Shown piece by piece: positions 25,628-34,124 of a DNA stretch of 34,124 bases. Numbering within the stretch: position 1 is the first letter of the stretch; the number at the start of each line of letters is the position of its first letter. Source of the stretch: Ceratorhiza oryzae-sativae (taxonomy: Eukaryota > Basidiomycota > Agaricomycetes > Cantharellales > Ceratobasidiaceae); assembly GCA_030998015.1 (NCBI GenBank), contig JARWMV010000154.1:1-34124 (forward strand), written 5' to 3'. The notes under the pieces are model-generated. The model was given only the letters and a program-made list of their open reading frames with translations. It did no database searches and was not told where the DNA came from. A program made the position numbers and the translations under genes.

Positions 25628-26339
25628 AATTTATATTTTTTATTTTATTCTTTTTGTGCGTCCTAAATTGCACTCTGACCCGATATAGTTAAGATCGAAT
25701 CATTGTCAACCACACGAAAGATGAGGCTGCCCTAGCCTGAAGCATGAGGCCGCATGCTAGTTAACGCTTTATTTTGGGGTTTCCAGACATGAACAAAAAA
25801 AAGTAATAAAACCTCGTTCCTTTTGATGGGAACGACGTAGTAGAGGTTGCTACCGAAGGGAGTTTGGTATTCACAACTCCTATAACCCAAATTTAACTTA
25901 GGGACCTACGCTACCGTGCTTGGTGGTGGAATCTCCAAGCGCAGTAAGTCTTCCAGGATGGAGATTAATCTTCATCTCTCCCTCCACAGTACTGACATAG
26001 TCAGTATTGGATAACCCTGGGGAAATTAGCCGTTCGGCAACGTCCTGATGGGTCCCTCAGGACTCCTCCCAACCACGATAAGTCCCCTAGCTGGGCCGGC
26101 TCCTCAAAGTCCATACGGCGGCGGGGTAGTTGCCATAATCTTGCCCCACCGCGCTCTTTGATCGCCCGAAGGGCGGCCTAAGCGCGGTGGCAGGACGGCA
26201 ATGGGTGCTGCCCAACCCCGCCCCGCCTTAGTATTCAGGGGGGGGGAAATAAGGCGCGCTGAATCCCGGAAAACATGTTTTCCGGGATTCCTGGTCTTAT
26301 CGGAGTCTGTGTCTAAATTTAGGGGCTTGACAATCCCAT
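25628..26339. other. Spacer upstream of nad4L, no gene recognised
   Basis: AT-rich leader to about 25,690, then GC-richer sequence. It contains CTACCGTGCTTGGTGGTGG (related to CTACCGCGCTTGGTGGTGG near 27,466), an F hairpin (26,150-26,190) and a GGAAAACATGTTTTCC palindrome near 26,275. Possible promoter or leader region of the nad4L-nad5 unit. I see no diagnostic promoter motif or rRNA block. Confidence 0.4.
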
Positions 26340-26412
26340 CGGGTCCTATCGGAATCGAACCGATATAATCCTAAGTGACGCTTAGGGGCTTTACCTATTA
26401 AGCTAACAACCC
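26340..26412 (-). tRNA. trnD: Candidate tRNA-Asp (GUC)
   Basis: 73-nt cloverleaf on the nad4L strand. Acceptor GGGTTGT/AGGACCC with discriminator G, D arm GCTT/AAGC, anticodon stem CCTAA/TTAGG with loop GCGTCAC (anticodon GTC), T arm ATCGG-TTCGATT-CCGAT perfectly paired. Oddities: base 33 is C where U is nearly universal, and the acceptor has a G-G mismatch at pair 6 and a U-G at pair 5. G73 agrees with Asp identity. It could be a diverged or edited tRNA, or a decaying copy. Confidence 0.7.
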
Positions 26413-26529
26413 TTATGTTTGAACTTTATACTTTCCTTTTCACCACCGCCCCATCCCTATGTCAAGTTAGCCCGACACAGGCGGCATAGTCCCTGCCTGC
26501 GTAATATTGTACTTGACCCGTAGCCTCTT

Positions 26530-26943
26530 CCCGTCCTCGCCCCCACAAATTGATGTCCGCCGGCGTTAGAGGGAATCCTAAAGATTCCCTCGTAGAAAAT
26601 GACGACCGTTCGTCATTTTCAGCCGGCGGCTAAATATCGATATTATGCCGCGCACTAGCAATCGCAAACGGTTGCGATTGCTCACGTTGGTTGGTGGGAC
26701 AAGTCCCACCAGCAACTAACGCGCGCGGGCCTACGCAAAGCATCACCCCGCTAATCGATACCCCTGCCAAGACGTGCGCTAAAGCGCAGTTCTCTAGGCA
26801 GGGTGTAGATTTGCCTTCGCAAATCATCGATTAGTTGAGCCCTCCGCGCTTAGGCCGCCCTGCGGGCGATCAAAGAGCGCGGAGGGATTTGTAAGGAGCG
26901 TTCAGCGCTTAGGCCGCGCCTAAAGGCGCGATCAAAGAGCGGT
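26530..26943 (-). repeat. Left arm of a 0.4-kb inverted repeat
   Basis: CGCCCCCACAAATTGATGT, A copy 20, GCCTACGCAAAGCATCACCC, L+E+F composite and a second F hairpin. The reverse complement of the whole order is at about 30,672-31,129. The arms differ by the nested 50-bp hairpin in A copy 24 and a few bases. Confidence 0.85.
26557..26728 (-). mobile_element. Family A element copy 20 (reverse)
   Basis: 172-bp form, part of the inverted repeat. Its partner (copy 24) is the 222-bp form. Confidence 0.92.
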
Positions 26944-27568
26944 GCCCAACTCCTGCCCCCCAAACATGTGCAGCTACGCTGCATTGTTTGAGGGGCATAC
27001 GCCCCCCAATAAGGTAATGGCCCCCCCCCCCCAATACGTTGGCCCGTAGGGCGTGCCTTACAGGCTTGGTAACGCATTGGGAGGCCATTGCCTTGTTGGG
27101 GGTCTACGATAAGTATTCTTATCGTGGTTGGGTCACGGTTGGGGTATAGGGGGTAGGGCCTCACCTGATTCCCAGGCGGGATAGATCAAAGCTGCTCTCA
27201 TGCATTATTTTGATCATGATGGAGTTACGCGGTATTGCCCAGCTCCCCGCCTTCGGAAATTGACGTCTGCAAAAAAGTCAGTTGGTCTGACCAGATCAAC
27301 TTCCGTCAATTATCCTTCGACTGGGCCCAGTGTACTCTAAATAGGGTTGGAAAGGGAAGGCTCACGTTCGATCGATCGCGGCTCTATTTAACAGATATAA
27401 GATCATTCACCCAATACCCGCCTTTATTCATAATCCCTAATTTCCCAGTCAGCAGGCTGACTGTGCTACCGCGCTTGGTGGTGGAATCACCACCAAATGG
27501 CCCCCTTTGCCCGTAACTCCGCGCCCCATAATGGAGAATAACCTCCAACCCGGTAGCCTTTGGTAGAT
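26944..27568. other. Spacer with hairpins, no gene recognised
   Basis: D composites at 26,955-27,110, then unique sequence. About 60 bases at 27,255-27,315 recur inverted at 12,552-12,612. Open frames here lack family motifs. Confidence 0.4.
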
Positions 27569-27815
27569 TCAATTTATTAGAAATAGTCTCATCACGGATA
27601 AAGATAATTTACATTCTGGATATCTCTGATGGTAAAAAGATAAAAAGGCCAGGCAGTAGGTGATTTCCATCCGTTTTTCCTGCTGAACATCTGTGATGGT
27701 CTGTAAGAAAAATGAACGAAAAATGCATAGGCCGTGCGTGAAGATAAATGTAGAGCTCATCTAAAATTAGTCTGGCCTCTATCTCGGTCAACATCGTTCC
27801 GTGGTTTGCTTCCAT
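27569..27815 (-). other. Unassigned open frames
   Basis: Two overlapping minus-strand frames: MLTEIEARLILDELYIYLHA (from 27,815) and MSSTFIFTHGLCIFRSFFLQ (from 27,760). I recognise no family and see no insertion elements inside. It may be a relic of a plasmid or spacer gene, or not coding at all. Confidence 0.25.
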
Positions 27816-27847
27816 GCAAGATTTATAAAATCTTGCTGGACCTGTAT

Positions 27848-28069
27848 CCGCCGGCGTTAGAGGGAATCCTCAGATGAGGTAGCCTTGACCATGAGTCTCA
27901 TGGTCCAGGCTACCTCCCATAAAGATTCCCTCGTAGAAAATGACGACCGTTCGTCATTTTCAGCCGGCGGCTAAATATCGATATTATGCCGCGCACTAGC
28001 AATCGCAAACGGTTGCGATTGCTCACGTTGGTTGGTGGGACAAGTCCCACCAGCAACTAACGCGCGCGG
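27848..28069 (-). mobile_element. Family A element copy 21 (222-bp form, reverse)
   Basis: Left flank CCGTGGTTTGCTTCCATGC.. as for copy 1. Followed directly by B copy 15. Confidence 0.9.
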
Positions 28070-28278
28070 GCCCCCGCTCTATCGGCTAAAATCTTAGGTG
28101 TAACCCAAGATTTCAGCCGCCCTGCCTAGAGAACTGCGCTTTAGCGCACGTCTTGGCAGGGGTAATAAAGCGGAGGGTCAACGACCCGTGGGCATTGTTA
28201 ACGAGGCCGCGTTCGCGGCGAGCCGCGCGCACGCCAGGGCCGCCTTGGCAAGCCAAGGCGTTCGCAGGCGTGCACGGG
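28070..28278 (-). mobile_element. Family B element copy 15 (reverse, alternative 3' domain)
   Basis: Nested E at 28,120-28,164. Sandwiched between two A elements inside the CCGTGGTTT/AAACCACGG outer hairpin. Confidence 0.87.
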
Positions 28279-28280
28279 TC

Positions 28281-28452
28281 CCGCCGGCGTTAGAGGGAAT
28301 CCTAAAGATTCCCTCGTAGAAAATGACGACCGTTCGTCATTTTCAGCCGGCGGCTAAATATCGATATTATGCCGCGCACTAGCAATCGCAAACGGTTGCG
28401 ATTGCTCACGTTGGTTGGTGGGACAAGTCCCACCAGCAACTAACGCGCGCGG
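28281..28452 (-). mobile_element. Family A element copy 22 (reverse)
   Basis: Right flank ACGCTAAACCACGGTT is the same as for copy 1. Copy 1 thus equals the outer hairpin with one A; this locus equals the outer hairpin with A-B-A. Confidence 0.9.
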
Positions 28453-28768
28453 ACGCTAAACCACGGTTCGACTCAAGCTTCGGAGCCGTCTGTGTACGGC
28501 TTAAGCCGCACACAGACGTCTCCTCTACAAGCGTGAAATTGTTGCACGTACGTGCAACAACTTCAGAGTAGTTGACACGAGATAGGGTAGGGGAATTACT
28601 TTTTTCTTATCAGAATAAAAAAGACAATAAAGTTCATTAAAACAAGGTAATGCCATAGTGTTAAAACTTACCCGATTGTACACCCTGTTCTTATGTCAGG
28701 CAATCGGTTAGAGGTTGTTGGAGCTGACAAGCAATAATTTTTGTATAAAACATACAAATGAAAAAGGT

Positions 28769-28940
28769 CCGCGCGCGTTAGTTGCTGGTGGGACTTGTCC
28801 CACCAACCAACGTGAGCAATCGCAACCGTTTGCGATTGCTAGTGCGCGGCATAATATCGATATTTAGCCGCCGGCTGAAAATGACGAACGGTCGTCATTT
28901 TCTACGAGGGAATCTTTAGGATTCCCTCTAACGCCGGCGG
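28769..28940 (+). mobile_element. Family A element copy 23 (forward), abutting B copy 16
   Basis: Same A-to-B spacing (two bases) as copies 13 and 26. Confidence 0.92.
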
Positions 28941-29191
28941 GACCCGTGCACGCCTGCGAACGCCTTGGCTTAAGCCAAGCAAGCTTGGCTCATATTGACC
29001 TTAAGGTCAATGTAAGCCAAGGCGGCCCTGGCGTGCGCGCGGCGTCTGATTCCGAGGTACCCTGGAACTGAAAGTTCCAGGGTACCTCGCAATACCTCGC
29101 CGCGAACGCGGCCTCGATAACCATACCCACGGGTCAACAGCATGTATTTATATATAAATACAATGCTGGTTGACCCTAAGCGGGGGTATGA
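28941..29191 (+). mobile_element. Family B element copy 16
   Basis: Core 28,943-29,186 with TATGA on the right. Long form with CAATGTAAGCC variant. Confidence 0.88.
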
Positions 29192-29414
29192 ATAATTCCT
29201 TGTTCAAATCTCAAAATTACATTAGCATTTTTCCCTCTGGGGCCATCATCCCTTTCGGGCCCTTCGGGGCATGTGATGATGAATGGCAGTTGACCCCCCA
29301 AACTGATGCAGCTATGCTGCATTGTTTGGGGGGGTAATGGCACTCCCAATACGCTGGCCCGTAGGGCGTGCCTTACAGGCTTGGTAACGCATTGGGAGGC
29401 CGTTGCTTTTCGCA

Positions 29415-29545
29415 TATGGAGTTCTGGCTAGGAGGGGATTTAAGCCAATTTTGTATTTCATCATGGGGTTCATCTCAGTAGCCAACAATTCTTGTAACAC
29501 AGAAATTGAATAAGCGGGTATTATGATTACATAACCCCGCCGGGA
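29415..29545 (-). pseudogene. LAGLIDADG (type 2) C-terminal fragment
   Basis: IIPAYSISVLQELLATEMNP with MMKYKIGL, the usual end of the family (compare RRSMPVLQSLLKDVMPKMML of the intron 1 copy). The rest of the protein is missing; repeats lie on both sides. Confidence 0.75.
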
Positions 29546-30219
29546 GCCGGCGGATACGCGGCCTCCAGTAGCTAGAGGTATTGCGAGGTAGCCTGGACCC
29601 CCGAGGTTCCAGGCTACCTCGGAATCAAAGTCCTTATGGCCGCGGGTTTGTTTAAGTAACATTTTAACCCGAACTTATCATTTAAGACAGTAACTAAAAG
29701 AGTTACTTCTTCTTTCTAACGCGCTCTTTGATCGCCCGAAGGGCGGCCTGAGCGGGGGGCTCGTCTTGTGGCGCGCATTGCAATCATTGGGGAGCAGCTG
29801 AAAGGGAAGAGAGAGAACTCCTACCCTAACCCTGTCGTCAGCGTGTACAAGTACACGCTGCTAGGGAACCTCTTCCCCTCCGCGCTCTTTGATCGCCCGC
29901 AGGGCGGCCTAAGCGCGGAGGGCTAGAGGATGCCCGTAGACCCCCAATGATGCAATTAGGGGCCACTTAAAATAGCAAAGCTATTTTAGAGGCCCCGTAA
30001 TTGCTTCATTTGGGGGGTGGATGCCCCCCAAACAATGCAGCGTAGCTGCACATGTTTGGGGGGCACTAGGGCCCAAAACCACCGTAAAGGTGCATTCGGT
30101 CGTCCCCAGCGCGGCGGGCGTCTGATTCCGAGGTACCCTGGAACTTAAAGTTCCAGGGTACCTCGCAATACCTCGCCGAGAATCGATGATTTGCCCTGGC
30201 AAATCTACATCGATTCTCG

Positions 30220-30530
30220 AGGGTAATAATAGAGGAGATATTCGAAGAGAAGGTAGCACATTGGCTAACATATTTACAATGTTACAAGCAAAAAGCATTA
30301 TTGTTGTTTTCATCTCTTTTATTTTATTCTCCGCACATTAATTTACTAAAATAGTATTAAAGCTCACAAATCCTACGATCCACCATGGGTTTGGTAAAAC
30401 TATGCTTGTGTATTTAATTACAGGAGTTAAAATTAATTCAAGTAACGCACCGTAGATAGATGTGACTGATTCTAATGTTTCAGCTTCTAAGGGTCTATTT
30501 AAACAATCCGTCGCCGGTGACCCCCAATGA
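30220..30530 (-). pseudogene. LAGLIDADG (type 1) fragment, uninterrupted reference for the 33-kb copy
   Basis: LNRPLEAETLESVTSIYGAL then LELILTPVIKYTSIVLPNPW, WIVGFVSFNTILVN-stop: the last part is the start of a LAGLIDADG helix, truncated. Downstream MKTTIMLFACNIVNMLANVL (30,313) is a separate start-like frame. It aligns without gaps to the 33-kb paralog once a D composite is removed there. Confidence 0.72.
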
Positions 30531-30585
30531 TTGCAATGCGCGCCACAAAACTTGTGGCGCCAGCGCGGCCGGCGTCTGATTCCGA

Positions 30586-30655
30586 CGGAATCAGACGCCG
30601 CGCGCACGCCAGGGCCGCCTTGGCTTAAGCCAGGGCGTTCGCAGGCGTGCTCGGG
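30586..30655 (-). mobile_element. Family B element copy 17 (5' fragment, reverse)
   Basis: GCGTGCGCGCGG/CCTTGGCTTAAGCC end only, with GTGCTCGGG in place of GTGCACGGG. Joined to GGCGTCTGATTCCGACGG on the left. Confidence 0.65.
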
Positions 30656-30671
30656 TCAAAAAGCTATTTCT

Positions 30672-31129
30672 CTAACGCTCTTTGATCGCGCCTTTAGGCG
30701 CGGCCTAAGCGCTGAACGCTCCTTACAAATCCCTCCGCGCTCTTTGATCGCCCGCAGGGCGGCCTAAGCGCGGAGGGCTCAACTAATCGATGATTTGCGA
30801 AGGCAAATCTACACCCTGCCTAGAGAACTGCGCTTTAGCGCACGTCTTGGCAGGGGTATCGATTAGCGGGGTGATGCTTTGCGTAGGCCCGCGCGCGTTA
30901 GTTGCTGGTGGGACTTGTCCCACCAACCAACGTGAGCAATCGCAACCGTTTGCGATTGCTAGTGCGCGGCATAATATCGATATTTAGCCGCCGGCTGAAA
31001 ATGACGAACGGTCGTCATTTTCTACGAGGGAATCTTTATGGGAGGTAGCCTGGACCATGAGACTCATGGTCAAGGCTACCTCATCTGAGGATTCCCTCTA
31101 ACGCCGGCGGACATCAATTTGTAGGGGCG
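30672..31129 (+). repeat. Right arm of the 0.4-kb inverted repeat
   Basis: Reverse complement of 26,530-26,943: two F hairpins, L+E composite (E 30,814-30,858), GGTGATGCTTTGCGTAGGC, A copy 24, ACATCAATTTGTAGGGGCG. Confidence 0.85.
30889..31110 (+). mobile_element. Family A element copy 24 (222-bp form, forward)
   Basis: Partner of copy 20 in the inverted repeat, but with the nested hairpin, so the nested piece was gained or lost after the repeat formed. Confidence 0.92.
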
Positions 31130-31636
31130 AGGATAGAAGTTAGCAGAGGATATAAATCAAACGCCCGCCTACTGCCCCCCAAACATGTGCAGCTACGCTG
31201 CATTGTTTGAGGGGCATCCTTAGGAGTCCCCTGCCGCCCACGGCCGCTTTAGCGATCTACCGGCAAAAAGTCCTAGGTATAATTAATTGTACCTAGGCTT
31301 TTTGCAGGGGAGTTTACTTCTTCTTTCTAACGCGCTCTTTTATCGCCCGAAGGGCGGCCTAAGCGCTGAGATCTCCTACCCTAACCCTGTCGTCAGCGTG
31401 TACAAGTACACGCTGCTAGGGAACCTCTTCCCCTCCGCGCTCTTTGATCGCCCGCAGGGCGGCCTAAGCGCGGAGGGCTCCCACTAATCGATGATTTGCG
31501 AAGGCAAATCTACACCCTGCCTAGAGAACTGCGCTTTAGCGCACGTCTTGGCAGGGGTATCGATTAGCGGGGGCCTGTAAGGGAAGAGTCCGATTTGGCG
31601 CAAATCGGGGGTCAAGAATCGGTGCTTTGCGAAGGC
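31130..31636. other. Hairpin-rich spacer, no gene recognised
   Basis: D hairpin (31,172-31,215), CCTAGGTATAATTAATTG palindrome (31,270-31,305), F, GTGTACAAGTACAC hairpin, and F+L+E composite (E 31,515-31,559). 31,372-31,490 is a direct repeat of 29,816-29,935. Confidence 0.6.
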
Positions 31637-31808
31637 CCGCGCGCGTTAGTTGCTGGTGGGACTTGTCCCACCAACCAACGTGAGCAATCGCAACCGTTTG
31701 CGATTGCTAGTGCGCGGCATAATATCGATATTTAGCCGCCGGCTGAAAATGACGAACGGTCGTCATTTTCTACGAGGGAATCTTTAGGATTCCCTCTAAC
31801 GCCGGCGG
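31637..31808 (+). mobile_element. Family A element copy 25 (forward)
   Basis: 172-bp form beside the C-terminal end of the 31.8-32.3 kb HE remnant. Confidence 0.92.
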
Positions 31809-31837
31809 GCGTCGATTCTGTGGGGAAAGTAAATGAT

Positions 31838-32339
31838 TCTGTACAAAGAGTAACTCTTTGACTTGATTTACAAAAACTACCATCGTCGCATAGCCAATAA
31901 GCTAAAGATATAGGAGTAAGTAGATCACTTACCCGTGCCCGCCTACGATCGCAGCTATAAGCTGCGGCCCTGGCGTGCGCGGGTCATATAACTCATTAAA
32001 GCAAGGTAATGCACAGGTTGTAAATGTGACTCTAGCATAGATTTTACCGGTTCGTTTATCAGGAAGTCGATTACTTGTTTGGGGGGCTGATTGACAGTAA
32101 CTTTTAAATAAATCGTAGAGATGGAAAAGATAAGTCTCATGAACAAGTCCCTGTTCGAAGCATAAACACGCATTTACACTTCTTTTTTGTTTTCGAGCAT
32201 AAAGGTCTCCCAATAGTAGACCAACCAATATGGCCTTTAAATCAGCAGATAAAGAAAAAAGTGATCGTTCTTCTTTTGTCATAATTTTTCGGCTAAGAGG
32301 AGAAAAAGTGTGAAATTGTGATTTTGTAATATTTCTCAT
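31838..32339 (-). pseudogene. LAGLIDADG (type 2) homing endonuclease, paralog of the one at 1-427
   Basis: MRNITKSQFHTFSPLSRKIM, EERSLFSLSADLKAILVGLL, LGDLYARKQKRS, LCFEQGLVHETYLFHLYDLF, KSYCQSAPQTSNRLPDKRTG, KIYARVTFTTCALPCFNELY, D, then a mini-B-like hairpin (31,932-31,985), then SDLLTPISLAYWLCDDGSFC and KSSQRVTLCTESFTFP. Only one interruption and one truncation, so this is the best-kept copy of the pair. It supplies the middle region missing at 1-427. Confidence 0.85.
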
Positions 32340-32403
32340 TTAAAAATTAAAAAGGTGAAAACACGAGTTATGTTGTTTTGAATACCCTATTTGCCACACA
32401 ATT

Positions 32404-32628
32404 TATGACCCGTGCACGCCTGCGAACGCCTTGGCTTAAGCCAAGGCGGCCCTGGCGTGCGCGCGGCGTCTGATTCCTAGGTACCCTGGAACTGAAAGTT
32501 CCAGGGTACCTCGCAATACCTCGCCGCGAACGCGGCCTCGATAACCATACCCACGGGTCGTTGACCCTCCGCTTATCGGCTGAAATCTTGGGTTACACCT
32601 AAGATTTCAGCCGATAAGCGGGGTATGA
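32404..32628 (+). mobile_element. Family B element copy 18, TATGA duplication
   Basis: Core 32,409-32,623. In the paralogous block near base 470, B sits about 30 bases away at TTTGA, so the two insertions are independent. Confidence 0.9.
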
Positions 32629-33430
32629 TTCAGGCGATTATAGGACTCAAAACTTTCTTCAAATTTTAGGAATCTGACCTAACTTTGGAATCGTCTACAT
32701 CTCTATACGGAGAACAATAGAATCCAAAGGTCCGGTTTCTTCCATATCTGGATAGAAGTAAAGCTCAAATCGACTTCCCGGCTGAGGAGTCCATCACTGG
32801 AGCCCTCGGAGACAGAAAGACCAATCTTGGAACCCCGGACCTAAAAGTTGGCTTGTCTTCCTAAATGGATATTTATCATTAGGAGACAACTCAGAAATAA
32901 ACTTTTAAAAAAAGTTAGCCTCGTAACTAAGATTAGTTTCAAATAATTTATTTTTAAGGATAAAAACTTGAATTACTATTTCTACCTCGTCTGTGGTCTT
33001 GTTCCAGGAACACGACCGCAGACTTCTGCCCCCCAAACATGTGCAGCTACGCTGCCCGGAGCCTGTGGGCGGCTAAAGCCGCCCACAGTCGAGGTTATCA
33101 TTTTCCAGAAACAAACCCGGAGATCCACATAGGATAAGGTATATTTCCATCTGGACCACCATGCAACTGGACCACCATGCAACTGGACCAGTTGAAACCA
33201 TACTCTGGTCTCTCTACTGACCCCCAAACATGTGCAGCTACGCTGCATTGTTTGAGGGGCAGTAGCCCCCCAATAATGTAATCATTGGGGGTCTACAGGG
33301 ACAACATTTGTGAACGCTATTTTCAATTCTTCAGGCAAACCTTTATTTAGATTGTCCGGATATAAACCCAATAACCCACCAAGGACTTGGAATAGTTACA
33401 CTAGAATACTTTACAACAGGCGGTAAGATT

Positions 33431-33540
33431 AACAATGACCTCCCAATGCGTTACCAAGCCTGTAAGGCCAACGTATTGGGAGGGCCATTACCCCCCCAAA
33501 CAATGCAGCATAGCTGCATCAGTTTGGGGGGTCAATGGTA
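33431..33540. mobile_element. Family D composite with CAATG duplication
   Basis: CAATG on both sides. Removing the element and one copy joins GGAAAACTACCATTG to TTAATCTTA in frame. The result has the same length as the uninterrupted paralog at 30.4 kb. Confidence 0.85.
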
Positions 33541-33605
33541 GTTTTCCGTAAATCCCTGTGATAGAGTTTAATGTCTCGGGTTCTAATGGTCTGTTAAGAT
33601 AGTTT

Positions 33606-33777
33606 CCGCGCGCGTTAGTTGCTGGTGGGACTTGTCCCACCAACCAACGTGAGCAATCGCAACCGTTTGCGATTGCTAGTGCGCGGCATAATATCGATAT
33701 TTAGCCGCCGGCTGAAAATGACGAACGGTCGTCATTTTCTACGAGGGAATCTTTAGGATTCCCTCTAACGCCGGCGG
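33606..33777 (+). mobile_element. Family A element copy 26 (forward), abutting B copy 19
   Basis: Third example of A placed two bases from a B core. Confidence 0.92.
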
Positions 33778-34025
33778 GACCCGTGCACGCCTGCGAACGC
33801 CTTGGCTTAAGCCAAGCAAGCTTGGCTCATATTGACCTTAAGGTCAATGTAAGCCAAGGCGGCCCTGGCGTGCGCGCGGCGTCTGATTCCGAGGTACCCT
33901 GGAACTTAAAGTTCCAGGGTACCTCGCAATACCTCGCCGCGAACGCGGCCTCGATATCCATACCCACGGGTCAACAGCATGTAATATATAAATACAATGC
34001 TGGTTGACCCTAAGCGGGGGTATGA
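33778..34025 (+). mobile_element. Family B element copy 19
   Basis: Core 33,780-34,020 with TATGA on the right. The AT hairpin is shortened (TAATATATAAATA). Confidence 0.88.
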
Positions 34026-34059
34026 AACAGCTCTCATGAAACCTTCCACAGAAAGATGT

Positions 34060-34124
34060 CCGCGCGCGTTAGTTGCTGGTGGGACTTGTCCCACCAACCA
34101 ACGTGAGCAATCGCAACCGTTTGC
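34060..34124 (+). mobile_element. Family A element copy 27 (forward, cut by window end)
   Basis: First 65 bases, identical to the other forward copies. Confidence 0.9.

Larger units (their letters stand above)
28570..29240 (-). pseudogene. LAGLIDADG (type 2) homing endonuclease remnant upstream of nad4L
   Basis: VILRFEQGIIH, B copy 16 and A copy 23, then LFHLYVLYKNYCLSAPTTSN, RLPDIRTG and, in another frame, VSFNTMALPCFNELYCLFYS then DKKKVIP. The frame shift between RTG and VSFNT, plus the two elements, makes it a pseudogene. No host exon is visible nearby. Confidence 0.75.
33100..34059 (-). pseudogene. LAGLIDADG (type 1) homing endonuclease remnants, scrambled
   Basis: HLSVEGFMRAVSY, B copy 19 and A copy 26, NYLNRPLEPETLNSITGIYG, KLP, D composite, LLILPPVVKYSSVTIPSPWW and VIGFISGQSK (LAGLIDADG helix). 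Then, in another frame, NLNKGLPEELKIAFTNVVP, D hairpin, VERPEYGFNW, a short tandem repeat, and IPYPMWISGFVSGK-stop. The last part is paralogous to the WISGFVEGE end at 1,847; both copies stop at the same residue next to the same hairpin. Confidence 0.78.

Noticed and set aside
25920..26130. Possible rRNA or RNase P RNA segment upstream of nad4L
   Set aside because: I could not match conserved blocks of rnl, rns or rnpB on either strand. Left as unassigned spacer.
26630..26827. Identical 65-residue frames at 26,630-26,827 and 30,790-30,987
   Set aside because: Both run through E, L and A hairpins in the two arms of the inverted repeat, so identity reflects the repeat and not a gene.

Overview
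ORGANISM AND COMPARTMENT. This looks like mitochondrial DNA of a fungus. The minus strand carries nad4L followed by nad5. The nad4L stop codon and the nad5 start codon overlap as TAATG, a junction typical of fungal mtDNA. The genes are split by group I introns holding LAGLIDADG and GIY-YIG homing-endonuclease (HE) remnants. Every Trp codon checked in the exons is TGG, and stops are TAA where they can be read. I cannot place the phylum with confidence; Ascomycota is plausible from the nad5 sequence.

LAYOUT (minus strand, right to left). 34.1-26.4 kb: HE remnants and hairpin repeats with no recognised host exon. 26.41-26.34 kb: a candidate tRNA-Asp. 25,627-20,989: nad4L, two exons around a 4.37-kb group I intron. 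20,989 to beyond base 1: nad5, exons 1-5 (352 codons), with introns of 4.42, 2.03, 5.32 and 3.96 kb and a fifth running out of the window. About 1.3 kb of exon is spread over more than 21 kb. The rest of nad5 lies beyond base 1.

THE UNUSUAL PART. Introns and spacers are saturated with structured, GC-rich hairpin elements in several families; no recognised exon contains one. Families as named here: A, 172 bp (222 bp when it carries a nested hairpin), two three-way-junction folds joined by an A/T linker, 27 copies. B, about 200-250 bp, 19 copies or parts. D, a C-run/G-run hairpin often joined to a second hairpin. E, 45 bp, 14 copies. F, about 40 bp. G, 34 bp, 3 copies. J, about 118-190 bp, 4 copies. 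K and L, short hairpins around an ATTTGC(G/C) core. Elements are nested in one another.

Many elements interrupt HE reading frames, and several HE genes occur as paralogs in the window. The undamaged frame can therefore be inferred at many junctions, which shows how each family enters DNA. B makes a 5-bp target duplication (TATGA-like), D a 5-bp duplication (CAATG), and G a 3-bp duplication (ACT/AGT). E adds 45 bp with no duplication. J inserts without duplication at C^AT. A replaces 7-9 bp of target. These different signatures in one mtDNA point to several distinct mobilisation routes, and they are the main discovery candidate here. A (forward) means the CCGCGCGCG end comes first on the plus strand.
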